From the NCBI GenBank assembly GCA_002633005.1, contig NMRA01000008.1, positions 270,156 to 334,155 on the forward strand: a DNA stretch of 64,000 nt, read 5' to 3'. The DNA comes from Phoronis australis (Eukaryota; Phoronida; Phoronidae). How positions within the stretch are numbered: position 1 is the first letter of the stretch; each line of letters starts with the position of its first letter. Below, piece by piece: positions 36,901 to 46,700 of this stretch. The notes under the pieces are model-generated. The model was not told the origin of the DNA. It did no database searches and saw nothing but the letters and a program-made list of their open reading frames with translations. The position numbers were made by a program, and so were the translations under genes.

Positions 36901-37481
36901 GCCACATCAAAAGCATTAACTTCTAACTGGAATAAGCCTTTTGACAGTTGTATGCTGAAACACTGACCAGGTTTTACAACGAATAGTGTCATCTGGCAGT
37001 AAAATGTCTTGGGCTTGAAGACGCAACACGCTACCTTTTGCGTTGGATCATTGCTTACTCTGGAAGTGTGTGCATCAAAATACAGCAAAATCTTTATACC
37101 AATTTTGAACAAAAATAACCGTCAAAATTGGCATTTTCATTTTTCAAAGACACTGTTACGAATGTTCACTGTTTCTCAAAACATTGTCCGATGGTGGTTG
37201 CGGCATGCAAGTTAATACATAAAACCCCTCGTTTTGTACGATTTATCTCTTACGCAGAAACGAAAGCAATAAAATGTCACTTGTCTGCCATATTATGATG
37301 AAATTTCACTTGAGATTCCTTTCCAGTTTCAGGATGGACTTAATAATCATAGAAATCGTTTCGCACTGGTCATTGTTAAGTAACGTGATGTCACAAAGTT
37401 TAAGTTGAAGACACCTTCTGGTTTTTCCAGGAACTGAAGAGGAAACGACTAGCTGGGATACTCTCGTACAAGACTGGATAG
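24079..37481 (+). CDS. FBXO41: FBXO41-like F-box protein, complete 12-exon gene
   Basis: Predicted substrate receptor of an SKP1-CUL1-F-box ubiquitin ligase; mammalian FBXO41 is neuron-enriched. Joined coding exons: 24079-24914, 26821-27013, 28545-28692, 29087-30409, 31134-31369, 31592-31646, 33019-33179, 34117-34266, 35126-35244, 35719-35883, 36457-36569, 37431-37481. All junctions are GT-AG and phases match throughout, giving 1182 residues plus stop once the N at 33085 is treated as an extra base. Order: C2H2 finger (C18, C21, H36, H41), coiled coil about 165-340, disordered region about 345-860, F-box about 861-905, leucine-rich-repeat-like tail about 910-1182. The ends and the F-box-to-tail part align well with vertebrate FBXO41 from memory; the middle does not. 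It is longer than the human protein (about 875 residues) because of one large exon. An in-frame TAA at 24052 supports the start at 24079; the ATG at 24094 is an alternative. Confidence 0.95.
26821..27013 (+). CDS. FBXO41: FBXO41 exon: end of coiled coil
   Basis: Starts after TTTTAG and ends at ATG/GTGAGT; phase 2 to 0. It contains LEEFITDLIDKEDKSRSKIK, which matches the human stretch around LQQFIEELLERADRAERQL. It is followed by a lysine-rich helix. Confidence 0.92.
27412..27880 (+). repeat. dispersed repeat, copy 2, in FBXO41 intron
   Basis: Second copy of the 7083 repeat, with small indels. No coding capacity; family not identified. Confidence 0.75.
28545..28692 (+). CDS. FBXO41: FBXO41 exon: Ser/Thr-rich linker
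   Basis: Acceptor TTTTGCCACAG, donor ACAG/GTAGGA, phase 0 to 1. It encodes a basic, serine-rich segment including KKVGRHRRSDSGVEDSPST, a possible phosphorylation-rich linker. No known domain. Confidence 0.88.
29087..30409 (+). CDS. FBXO41: FBXO41 large exon: disordered, polar region of 441 codons
   Basis: Acceptor TACCATTCCAG, donor AAAG/GTAATT, phase 1 to 1, 1323 nt open throughout. Very rich in S, N, K, E, Q, D and poor in hydrophobic residues, so probably disordered. It has serine clusters (SVVSSDS) and an acidic motif SLSDDEVQDIFNESEKR. It supplies most of the extra length over the vertebrate protein and I cannot align it to anything. The flanking exons join in frame on both sides, and its symmetric phase means it could be skipped. 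Confidence 0.88.
31134..31369 (+). CDS. FBXO41: FBXO41 exon: proline-rich stretch and F-box
   Basis: Acceptor GTTGTAG, donor AAAG/GTAAGA, phase 1 to 0. It begins with PPKSPR and APPKPPR motifs (SH3-ligand-like), then the F-box: DALFCVFEYLDTRTLLKMA followed by CKLWRNVSRQPALWKQVSL. The matching human segment begins ALFCIFTYLDTRTLLHAAEV. This part is expected to bind SKP1. Confidence 0.96.
31592..31646 (+). CDS. FBXO41: FBXO41 small exon after the F-box
   Basis: Acceptor TTTTCTCTTCCAG, donor CAAG/GTTTGT (weak but GT), 55 nt, phase 0 to 1. It encodes FLVTISRWCTQMTCLTLQ, matching human FLAMLAQWCTQAHSLTLQ. This exon is too short to be found as an open frame. Confidence 0.92.
31685..32182 (+). mobile_element. 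498-bp element with CAGGGCTTGGAAT ends, in FBXO41 intron
   Basis: Begins CAGGGCTTGGAATTTTCCGC and ends ATTCCAAGCCCTG. Sits between the 55-nt exon and the N-containing exon. It shares both ends and part of the interior with the copy at 54683-54942. No coding capacity; the frames inside are shadows. Confidence 0.85.
33019..33179 (+). CDS. FBXO41: FBXO41 exon with a spurious extra base (N)
   Basis: Acceptor TTACTTCAG, donor GAAAG/GTGGGA. It encodes RYPKESPEEYESSVRG, then LESGLDSLLRVSQDTLQT. The N at 33085 shifts the frame into TGA two codons later. Dropping one base restores the family sequence (human RGCLEAGLESLLK) and the exon phase of both neighbours, so the break looks like an assembly artefact. 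Confidence 0.9.
34117..34266 (+). CDS. FBXO41: FBXO41 exon: leucine-rich-repeat-like region
   Basis: Acceptor ACCTTGCAG, donor CCTAA/GTAAGT, phase 2 to 2. It encodes CLWLVSNYCRNLKSLCYVSD and then PEVLWALGAGCDSIRRL, very close to the human SLWLASCYCRALQAVTY and HEVIWALGAGCREIVSL. Confidence 0.95.
35126..35244 (+). CDS. FBXO41: FBXO41 exon: leucine-rich-repeat-like region
   Basis: Acceptor TTCCTTACAG, donor GTTG/GTATGT, phase 2 to 1. It encodes FTPQCVRQITQCWPFVEFLS, then VGGPSVDVASLTAV, parallel to human RFSNRCLQMIGRCWPHLRAL. Confidence 0.94.
35719..35883 (+). CDS. FBXO41: FBXO41 exon: leucine-rich-repeat-like region
   Basis: Acceptor TTTATTCTAG, donor GCAG/GTAAAG, phase 1 to 1. It encodes CLNLRELHLWNVPKVTVQTI and GLKSLHTLKMASTAVEPAAL, matching the human CMRLQVLELDHVSEITQEVA and GLEMLVLTATPVTPKAL region. 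Confidence 0.94.
36104..36168 (-). repeat. tRNA-like (SINE) sequence in FBXO41 intron
   Basis: On the minus strand TAAGTCAGTGGTTTGCACAC is followed by a hairpin CTCCTATTTAGGAG and a B box GGGTTCAAGTTC. Stem pairing at the ends is not convincing. Confidence 0.5.
36457..36569 (+). CDS. FBXO41: FBXO41 penultimate coding exon
   Basis: Acceptor CGTTTCAG, donor GAAG/GTATGG, phase 1 to 0. It encodes LCPALEVLDVHIIMKDYF, similar to human ICRNLKSIVVQIGIADYF, then NSSNKNSKEFTVITNELK. Confidence 0.92.
36615..36848 (+). mobile_element. MITE, TACGGTAAAATCTC family, in FBXO41 intron
   Basis: Begins near GGTAAATCTCATAAATTTTA and ends near CATTTTGTCCTAAATTATTG plus AGATTCTGCTGTA. Lies 45 bp after the donor of the penultimate exon. 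Confidence 0.65.
37085..37315 (+). mobile_element. MITE, TACGGTAAAATCTC family, diverged, in FBXO41 intron
   Basis: Shares TTGAACAAAAATAACCGTCA and CTCAAAACATTGTCCGATGG with the 36615 copy. Ends are eroded. It is the second copy in the same intron, same orientation. Confidence 0.6.
37431..37481 (+). CDS. FBXO41: FBXO41 last coding exon and stop
   Basis: Acceptor GGTTTTTCCAG, then ELKRKRLAGILSYKTG and TAG at 37479-37481. Human FBXO41 ends in the similar LQALRRRPGFSKILHIKV plus a few residues, so the lengths after the F-box agree. Confidence 0.9.
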   Translation, partial: ELKRKRLAGILSYKTG

Positions 37482-38210
37482 ATGTGAGGTCCAACTTTAC
37501 TTCAGCATTGCAAACGAGTCCCCGCGAGAGGCCTACCTCACAAGTGCTGTTGATAGTGAGGCTGTTAGGGTCTTCGCAGAAGTGGAGCATAACGTACGTG
37601 AATCCCATCCAAACGCGCCGTGGCTTGCAAACCCCAATATTGATAGGATCTAGTCTGTCTGCGAGCATCGCCAACCACTTAGTGTGGAAAGGTTATTGTC
37701 CGATTCATTATACTAGCATAAAAGTCAGTTAACAAGTTTTTGAAAGAAAAAATACACCCGTACTTAGAATTTTTCTATTGATGTGACGAGTTCTGCAGAG
37801 TACTTCTGTCAAGTGCAGTGAAACGACAAGTTATAAAAACATGTGGCCTTGGGCAATTGTTATTACTTGTGATGATTATGGAGAGGTGTCAACCTCACTT
37901 TTCAGATTTCGCACCCCATTTTTTAAAAATTATTCTCAACAATTTGGCTTGGGGAATGTAGTGAATATTCTTGCAAATGACGATAGGCTTGTGTATTTAG
38001 TTCAAGACTTATTACATTTTTTTAGTTGCGAACCGTACTATGGTATTGGAACATTTTTAAGATATTTTTTGTGTCTGGGTTGTATAATGCAGTATGTACT
38101 GTTAGTGCACTGTAGTTAACATTTACTTTAGTTGCTCAGCAAATCCTATTCCTCAATGTTTCTTTTGTACTAATGGAAAGCACAAGACATAATAAAACTT
38201 TACTCGTAAC
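37482..38210 (+). other. FBXO41 3' UTR (approximate end)
   Basis: From the stop codon to just past AATAAA at 38191. No spliced coding signal is present. Open frames on both strands here are not supported by splice or similarity evidence. Confidence 0.6.
38191..38196 (+). terminator. poly(A) signal AATAAA, FBXO41 side
   Basis: Canonical hexamer about 710 bases after the FBXO41 stop, followed by a GT/T-rich stretch (GGGTGTTTTTAA) as expected for a downstream element. Confidence 0.6.
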
Positions 38211-38231
38211 TGGGTGTTTTTAAATTAAGTT

Positions 38232-38237
38232 TTTATT
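38232..38237 (-). terminator. poly(A) signal, abLIM side
   Basis: TTTATT on the plus strand is AATAAA on the minus strand. If used, the abLIM 3' UTR would be about 3.8 kb. An earlier TTTATT near 40109 could give a shorter form. Confidence 0.45.
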
Positions 38238-39094
38238 GGCAAATCCTTAGCCCAGTGATACAAGCTAACTTATTTATCACAGTTCAACATGCGAATAATG
38301 AAAACTGGTGCTCCGAATTGCAAAAAAATATAAGTACACTTAAACCTGCCTCACATGGCCACACTCAAAGTCGATCCTGCCTTAACCCAGACAGTCCTAC
38401 AATATGTTTCTAGTTCATACAGTTGGCGGTTCAGACAAGTTCGATTTCGCCTTACTAAGCCAAAACCTGTTGCATTGGACCTACGGTACAAGCTCTGTAT
38501 CTGACGAAAAGAACAGTACACCAAACTGTAATCAGGTTTTATAATGAACCAGTAAATTGTGTAACATCACATCAAAGAAATCTAACCTCTACATCTGTAT
38601 GTCCAACACCATGCATTGTTCATTACCAACACTGGTAACAAGTATAGCACTTTTGAATAAATAATAATGGAACAAAAACATTGAAGCAAACATTTAATGT
38701 TGTTTGATTTAACTTTTTACGCTAATAATAACGAGTCTTACTCTCAAATTCTTAAATCTAAATTCCACAAAATTTACAGTAATCTCTAAACCCTGTTTGC
38801 AGTTGAAGCTTGCGTCGAAGATGGACTTGGAGTCGCAAAGGTTTCTTTGGATACAGGGCACACAGAAAAAACATAACCGTGCAATGTCAGTATTTCAACA
38901 AGTGATGGAGAAATGTAAAACCCAAATACAACTTGCAATAACGGGGTAATTTTGCACAAAAGTAATTGCTGAAAATATGCTTCGACTTTTCAACAGGCGA
39001 TTGTAAGTGCACCCCTCAAACTTCCAACTATAACATTAACACCAGTAATTTCAAATGCAGTGAATGGATGCAGGGACCACACAGATGAACAGCT

Positions 39095-39142
39095 ATAATA
39101 TAACCGTTGTCAAATAGTATAATACAACCGTTGTCAAATAGT
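39095..39142. repeat. two-copy tandem repeat, 24 bp
   Basis: ATAATAYAACCGTTGTCAAA plus TAGT occurs twice with one difference. Confidence 0.9.
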
Positions 39143-39735
39143 AAATGTCAATCAAAAATCATAACGTGGACACGACACCCCGGTTTTACCGAGATGAAGG
39201 CTTTAAGAACGAGTCATCATACTGTGGTAGAGTTTGAACTGAAGTCGTACGACATCCAAGACAACCGTCAAACTTGCCATGGTCCCCCAAGGTGCTACAA
39301 ACCTCAACCCAACCCAAACTAAAACTGTAGTCTAGCACCGATGTACAAAAAGTTCGGTGAGGTATTTGAGTAGAGTTAATGAAGGACTCTTCAAAATCTC
39401 ACAAAAACTTGCGAGTCCTACAACTAGGATATTTCAACTGTTTCCATGACAACGAGGCTTAGGCATGCGGTTTAAGTCTGGGTTGCTACTTAGGATCGCT
39501 ATCAACATATCGTTACAGGTGCCATACATACTGATGCTGAAAGGACTGGCATAAGCAGATAATGTGGTTTAATTAGTTCAGCAATACATACAATAATAGC
39601 CGAGTTCTTCACTCAGATTTTGATTTAATGCACATCAACCATTTTGCACAGCTAAAGAATCTCAATGAACGGAAATCCCTGTGAACTTAAAGAGGTCATA
39701 CGTTGACATGGTTCATAGCTCTTGACACCATCAGG

Positions 39736-39761
39736 TAATAATAATAATAATAATAATAATA
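39736..39761. repeat. AAT microsatellite
   Basis: About nine uninterrupted AAT/TAA units in the presumed abLIM 3' UTR. Confidence 0.95.
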
Positions 39762-41994
39762 CCGTAAACATTCTTTACAGCAACAACAAATAGGTGATAT
39801 TTCAGTTTTATGACATACAATGCAAAAACAAAAAACAAACAAAATGAAAGCAACGGTACGAAACCATACTAACGCACAAAAATCGCGTAAATTTTCTCCT
39901 TTTCAGGTTCAGGCATGTGACGAAAACTTCATTAAAACCTGAACCTCATTTAGAAATCAGTTGAGCCAACAGTAGACATGTTCAGGCTGTCCATTGAGCA
40001 CCTTAAGTTACATGTGTACAGTACTTGGACATTCAGCATGTTTTAAACTACATTTTCGTCACTACGGCATTATTTGCTTTCAGGTTCTTTAAAATCAACC
40101 GTCTGCTTTTATTCGAGGGCAAAGAATAGACAAATTTACACCCACTGCAATACATAAGAAAAAGCTAGCAGAACCGACAACAGTCATTGTCCAAGGACAC
40201 TGTAGGCTTTAGAATTTCATACCTCAGTCATTCGTGAAAAGTGGCTCAAGACAAGTCAAAATTTGGGTCTTGCGCTCTCACTTTCCAACTACCAGATAAA
40301 TGTTTAGCCATGTAATTATTAATACATAACAGCTCAGAAATAATTTGTAAACATTATCTCATAAACTAGCTGCTGTGGGTACATTGCATGAGACTGGACT
40401 TTAGCAACTCAACTTTGGTTGATCACAATTTATGATAAAAGAGCTTCATGTGAATTGAATCAAACATTTCCATGAACTCACGTTAATGGTTGAAATAATT
40501 TTCATGCAAGTTTTATCACCAATCCTGGTGATTTATGATGATTTCTTATCATGGCAATGATAAATGATGCAAGAGTTTTCTTTAAAAGGATACCAAACCC
40601 GGCTTTGGTCCATTAGCAGATACGAAAAAATGACATTCTCATTCAATGCTCTGAAACAAAATAATGCTCTGCAAGCTTCAACAACCCTCAACAGTTTGGA
40701 GGAAAATTTGAAAATTCGTTTCAAAGTCTTTTAAATGAGCATGCGTGACCAACGCTTTTAGCAACTTACAAGACAACTGTGGGGAAAACCAGCCACCAAT
40801 GACCGTAATATCCACTTTGTGAGATAGGGAGTATCAGTTTTTAGTCGATCTTTAAAGACTGACACCAACGATACATTAGCAGGTGAAGGATTGGTAGAAA
40901 TCACAAGAACAGGGTTTAGTACCCTTTTAACTGAAGATCATTGATCACGAGCCTGGTATGAATTCATACTAACCAAAATGGGGTTGTACACCTGGTCAAC
41001 AATGCAATATACACAAATTTGAATTGAACCAGTTCAAGCGCCTAATATCCTTCATCAACAATTTCACTTTCACATTCATGCGCACCACAATCCCTTTCAA
41101 TGGCTAAATATCATTTTACGCCAGGAACTTGACGTTAACTATTGAAGTCGTATTTACGAGCATTTATGTGCTTCATCTCGTCCAAAAAGAAGCATGAGGG
41201 ACAAAGATAAGATGAAATAAGAAAATTGCATCCACCTCAATAACGTAGTTCTCGAGTACTCCGTAACGTCGAAAATAAAACTTCAACTGTAAACACCAAA
41301 GCACTAATGTCATCTACAAAGTGCCCCAAATTACGATGTGGTTACGTTCTCACAGAACCATACTAACTGGAAAATACTGCAGTAAACCTCAACCGAATTT
41401 TTTACAAGAAAACTTATTTCTGATCTTAAGCAAGGCTGCTAGAAGCCTCATCTCTTCCTCCAATCTTTTAAGGTACAGACATCCCATATACCGAGCAGAC
41501 GGTAAATGAATCTTTTTAAACCCTTCAAGGACATTGTAATAGTAAACATCAGACGTACAACTCTCCAGTGTTAAGAAAACACGAAAACAACTACCTCCCA
41601 ATCCAAATTTTGCTGGTCAAGATAGGCGAAAACGAAATGTAATTTCTTTAAGTCACAGATGTTTCGTGAAGCTGAACTTCATGTTTGAATCATTTGTGCA
41701 CATTAATGGTGATTTAACACCATGACGGTTGCTAAAAAAATTGAAACGCGCCGTAAAATACCACCATCGCCATCCACAACACAGGATTTGTAAGAGAAGC
41801 TCGACATTTGTCCAACAAAACCTCTTTTGTCATCTCGCCACACGGCTTATTTCGACAACTTGGTGCTATAACAACAAATGGTCATAATAACTCGACCCAT
41901 CAAAAGCTGGAGACTCCTTGTACGTCTACAAGCCACTCTCGTCACAATTTACTGGACACGATGGGTCTTCCGCAGCGGTTTAAACTGGCAAGCA

Positions 41995-42108
41995 CTAGAA
42001 CAGGTCATGCTTTTTCTTCAGGTCGTTTCTCTTCCACTCGGGCATCCTGTAAAACTCTTCTCGTTTCACGTTAAATATTTGCTCAAATTCTTCAGTTGAT
42101 AGGTGTCT
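41995..42108 (-). CDS. ABLIM: abLIM last coding exon: second half of villin headpiece
   Basis: Acceptor AATTTCAG, then [20 protein letters not shown] and [17 protein letters not shown], stop TAG at 41995-41997. It has the headpiece core (HLS-EEF, the tryptophan, the KKK cluster and the terminal LF), so F-actin binding is expected. It ends exactly where family members end. Confidence 0.97.
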   Translation of the reverse strand, partial: RHLSTEEFEQIFNVKREEFYRMPEWKRNDLKKKHDLF

Positions 42109-43678
42109 CTGAAATTATACCAACAGCATCGTCAATACGTTATCATGGCAATTCTTGCACAAGTAATAGTTATCTTACCATTTTTCAAAGTTCAATTACT
42201 GCTAAAATTCACCAAATGTTATTTCATGATATCTACACACTGCAAACCATGCTGGTAATAGTTATGGTGCGTGTTTTTTTTTTTTGAAAATAGAGTCAGT
42301 GGTGCAGTGTTTTCTTAGTTGCTGACATTTTCAAAACAGAAAATCCTTCTGAGATGAGCAAAAATGATACGGGATTTGTTTTCCCTTTTACTCACCTCCT
42401 GGCAAATAAGGGCGCTACAAAGCTTGCTTACATGCCATTGTGATGCATTTCAAAAAAATACCAAATATTGATAGAAACTGATACGTGTGGGCACTCAGGG
42501 AGTGCAGGTATCAAAATGAGTCTGGGTACAGGTCAGAACCAACTACACTTGTCTTTTTTTGGCATAATCTCTACCTTTTGTGAAGAAATTCAACAAATAG
42601 AAGTGAAGATTTACAATCACGTGTGTAACGTTTTGCTCGTTTCATTGGTTCATCGGCAAAGTACCTCGGACTGGTTATTTCTTTAAAACAGGCGCACAGA
42701 AAACATTTTGATTAAGACCCGACATGGCAGACAACTGCAATTTTACTTTGTCAAATTTCTCAACCAAAATAACTCACAAGAGCCTTTTACTGTGTCCTCA
42801 CCATGGTGTCCATGGTATTGGTGTCGTCAAAGAATATTTGGTAAAATTTAAAGCTTTTGCAACAATTTAGTATGCTTTCGAGAATTAGAAAAATGGCGAT
42901 TTTACCAATTAGTTTTACTGAAAATTGAAGATTTTTTAAACCCACATGTAAACATAAGGGCCTGTATTTGAAACGTTTTCCGAAAGAAGATCCATCGGCT
43001 TACATTTGATCGGGAGAATATTTCCACTTCCTTTGTAATAACGCTATTAGCTAAAACCTGACGCCAAGTTTCTGCATTTTTTATCAAAAATCAAAACAAC
43101 ACACTGCACTCATCCAAGAGCCACTAAGTCGGCTATTTGATGGGTAAATTTGCTCAACGTTTTCATTGCATTCAGCAATGTTCATGCACACTATCCAACA
43201 ATGGCGCTCACCTCCAGTGTATCTCTATCATAGCCTTTAGGGGGCACTCCGTCGACACACTTCAAGTCTTCATATGGCACGGCCTGTAATAGAAAGATGG
43301 ACGAAATCAGTCGTACCTCTAGACGAAGATCAAGTATGCAACCAGCCGACAGGCACGTCACACTTGCAGTAAGCAAGCTCACGTCACACAGCTAGTAAAA
43401 CAAGCCTACGTCGCAGGAGAAATCGACCAATCTCGACATTACTCTTACAACGGCACGGGAAAGTTGGACTCACGGCTTTTCAAAACCATGCATACAAATA
43501 CTTGTACAATGCCAATCTTTTTGTCCTGAGTCGAAACAAGTCGCACGCAGATTAACTCACTCGCAATGTGGCTACAAATGTTGGGAAATAAAAAATGAGA
43601 ACTATTTTCAAGGGATTCAGATCAATTAAGGCTTGCTCAATGGTTCCTACTTTATGTCTCACACGCACACGCGCACAC

Positions 43679-43719
<41 letters not shown>

Positions 43720-46700
43720 CAGAAACACACACAGCTCAACTAAGTTGTTCACACAGATAAGTTCAAGAGTTGTACACAAAACATGAATCATTTCAAATAA
43801 TAAAAAATTAGCGCTTCTATTTCCAAACACTGGGAAACCACACCAAATCTCCACACAACCAAAGTTCACAGTCACATATTGCTAGCTAACAACATCAGAT
43901 ATCAACCAGTGGTCGGACCCATGATCACTCGTAGGGCTTTGTGCAATATATGAACCCCCAGCTGAGGCAGTAACTGAGGCCATAAGACTGAGAGGATTTG
44001 CTTGCTCCGTTCATACATGTATGTTGAGTAACATGACTTAAACTCTGACCTCCATGTTTACTCATGGATGCGACCACTGAAATGTTTCCACTACCTCGAA
44101 AGTAGTATTAAAAAGTTGAGACGAAGTGACATTTACCATAGCGGCTCATCAAGCAGGACGGCTAATCCTTCTCACCTGTTCAGGCTCTTTGGACATCGCC
44201 TCTCGTTTTTGCGAGAGGGACATATAGGATTTCCTTTTCCTGTCTAGGGCGTGGGTGGCTAAAAATGGCGGACCGTCGGAAATCGACGAGCTTCTCATGT
44301 TATCTCGCTAGCAGATGAGAGAGTTAGAGGAGGATAGAGACATGCATGAAAGTAGGCAACAACATCAATTTGACTGACATAGAAACGGGCATGAAAAACA
44401 AAAACACTGCACAATTAATCACAAATTAAACATGTTTTAGGGAACAAAAACAAAAAATGAACTTCAGTATTTCCACAAAATGTTGCCAGAATGTGTTTCC
44501 AGCTGCTGAAAATTTGTTTGCAAATGACAAAATATTTAAGGTTACGAACTTTATGAAACATAAAATTCAAACCAAAGCAAAACAACAGATTTTACAGCCA
44601 TAAATGTCAACCAAAAGTGAACCAATCATCAACTAAATTCAAGCAAAATAAAACTACCAAATAAAACGAGCAAGAATGACTTTAACGCTACATTGAATTC
44701 CACTCTACCTTTTCATGAGAGCTCAGTGCGAAGGCAATCCAATGAACTTGAGCACAGCATAGTCTTAAAAATTGTTTGGTCCTCTCAATGAAATTCGAAG
44801 CAAGCAACAATTTTTACGTCTGTAATTCACACATTTACCAAATCAGTCGCTTTTCTCAGGTAACTGATGTTGCGACGGGACTATTTACCTGAAATGAGTA
44901 TCCTGATGCTTCCGAGTACGTGGAAAGGCGACTGGTAGCGTTACGCTACACGGACATGCAAAATAAACACATGCGGTTAACAGCCACAGACACATAAAAA
45001 GGTGGAATACAAAAGCACGACATAAACATGCTTGGGGTGTAGACTAAACGAGCACCGGTTATGAAACAAAACCACAGAGGAGGCAACAATATAGGGTAGG
45101 AATAGAGAGACCTTTGTCTCAGAAGCGTATGGCATACAATCGATCAAGACAGTTTCGTTACAAGCTGCGTTTTCAAAAGGTATTCATCAGCGACACACAC
45201 ACACACTCAAGTGCAAACACAGCAAATCATGTCAACCAATAACAATCGATTAACAACCATCTACCACAGCACATCTCATCAACATATTTGCACAACTCAT
45301 TAACATATTTGCATCAAGCCAATATTCATCCAAACCACAATGACGATTCCTTAATTTAGACATTCTTTAAATGTAACATGGGAGTCAGTCAGAGACGAGT
45401 TGAAATGTGCACAGCACTTCATATTATTTCAAAATTTCAATTTACACTTCTTGACGACCACGACAGCCTCATTTGACTCAAAATCACAGATGTGAACCCA
45501 AATTTTAAAGCTAATAATTTTCCATGTCCAACATTAAGCAATTCTCACTTTGAAGAGTCTCAATCAACATCGCGTCCAACAGAGACCATTCGAGATTGAA
45601 AGAATCGTCATTACTACAACAAACAGGGCTGTTCTGGCATAGCTCAGCAAAACTTACAACCGTAATATCTTGCCAATTTCAAACAGAGATAATTGCAAAA
45701 TTGAGCTTTGTCTATTTTTCAGTGGGTTCTTGCAAAGTTGTGAATGTTTGCAATTTCTCAGTGGTAGCTAATGGTAGCTATGGCTTGAAATGACGAAACA
45801 TTTATTTGTTGCAAAGCATTCACTTGTCCGCCGTACTGTGTACAGAGTACTGTTCCAAGAAACTGACTCAAGTTTATTTTAGACTGAACTTCAAGATTTG
45901 TCCCAACTACCAAACTTTGAAATTTCCGCATCCCGTAAGTTAGTGAAACTTCAGACAATACTTAGTCAAAAACTAAAGTCAAACTTAAGATCACCTTTTT
46001 GGACCGGACATAAAACAAGTGAAGTTTTACCTTAAAACTGAACCAAATTCAAGGTTTGTCTTAGCCAAGTCAGTTTTCTTGGAACGTTCGCCTGAACTGG
46101 TGAGATTTTACCATATTATTTCAATAATAAAGTTTTACTTTGAAGCGTATGCAACTCATAACAACTTCAACACTTTCTCCATGCAACAGTCAACGCAACG
46201 CTGCAACTTCAACAGTATAACAATACCACTCACCTTGAATGTGTCGGGATCTAACGAAGCACTCAAGTGCATGTCTGAAACAGAGAGAAAATTCAACGTT
46301 GTATCAAAATCGCACCAACGTCAGTTCAAACACAAGTACCTACACTCCACTCACATATGACCGTAGTTTTCCAAAAGAGCAGATGAAACACATTCTCAAA
46401 GAAATTTTTAGCAAAAAATCTGCTTTGTTCATACAAGCAGAGTCTTTTTTCATATGTGAACAATGAAAAAGTGTCGTGCGTTCAACCAATTCTGTATAAC
46501 CGAAAACTTACTCCCGAAGTACAGCCATATGGTTCTCACCATAACTTTGATGACAACACAACACTTCTTTTTGTGACACGCCTGTCAGAAGACGCAGCCT
46601 ATGTTAGCCAGTTGCTAAATTTAGTACATAAAGTACACATCAAGAGTGAGTCGAAATGTTCAGTTCAGAGCTGTATTCAAGTGAATTCAATCCCACAATG

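Larger units (their letters stand above)
38238..41994 (-). other. abLIM 3' UTR (inferred, up to 3.8 kb)
   Basis: No exon-like sequence on either strand between the abLIM stop and the convergent poly(A) signals. It contains an AAT microsatellite (39736-39761), a two-copy 24-bp tandem repeat (39095-39142) and internal TTTATT sites. The transcript end is not proven. Confidence 0.45.

Noticed and set aside
37306-37674. 122-codon minus-strand open frame opposite the FBXO41 last exon and 3' UTR
   Set aside because: Antisense of a well-supported exon; no family resemblance.
43552-43875. Cys/Val-rich open frame across the CA repeat
   Set aside because: Translation of a microsatellite.
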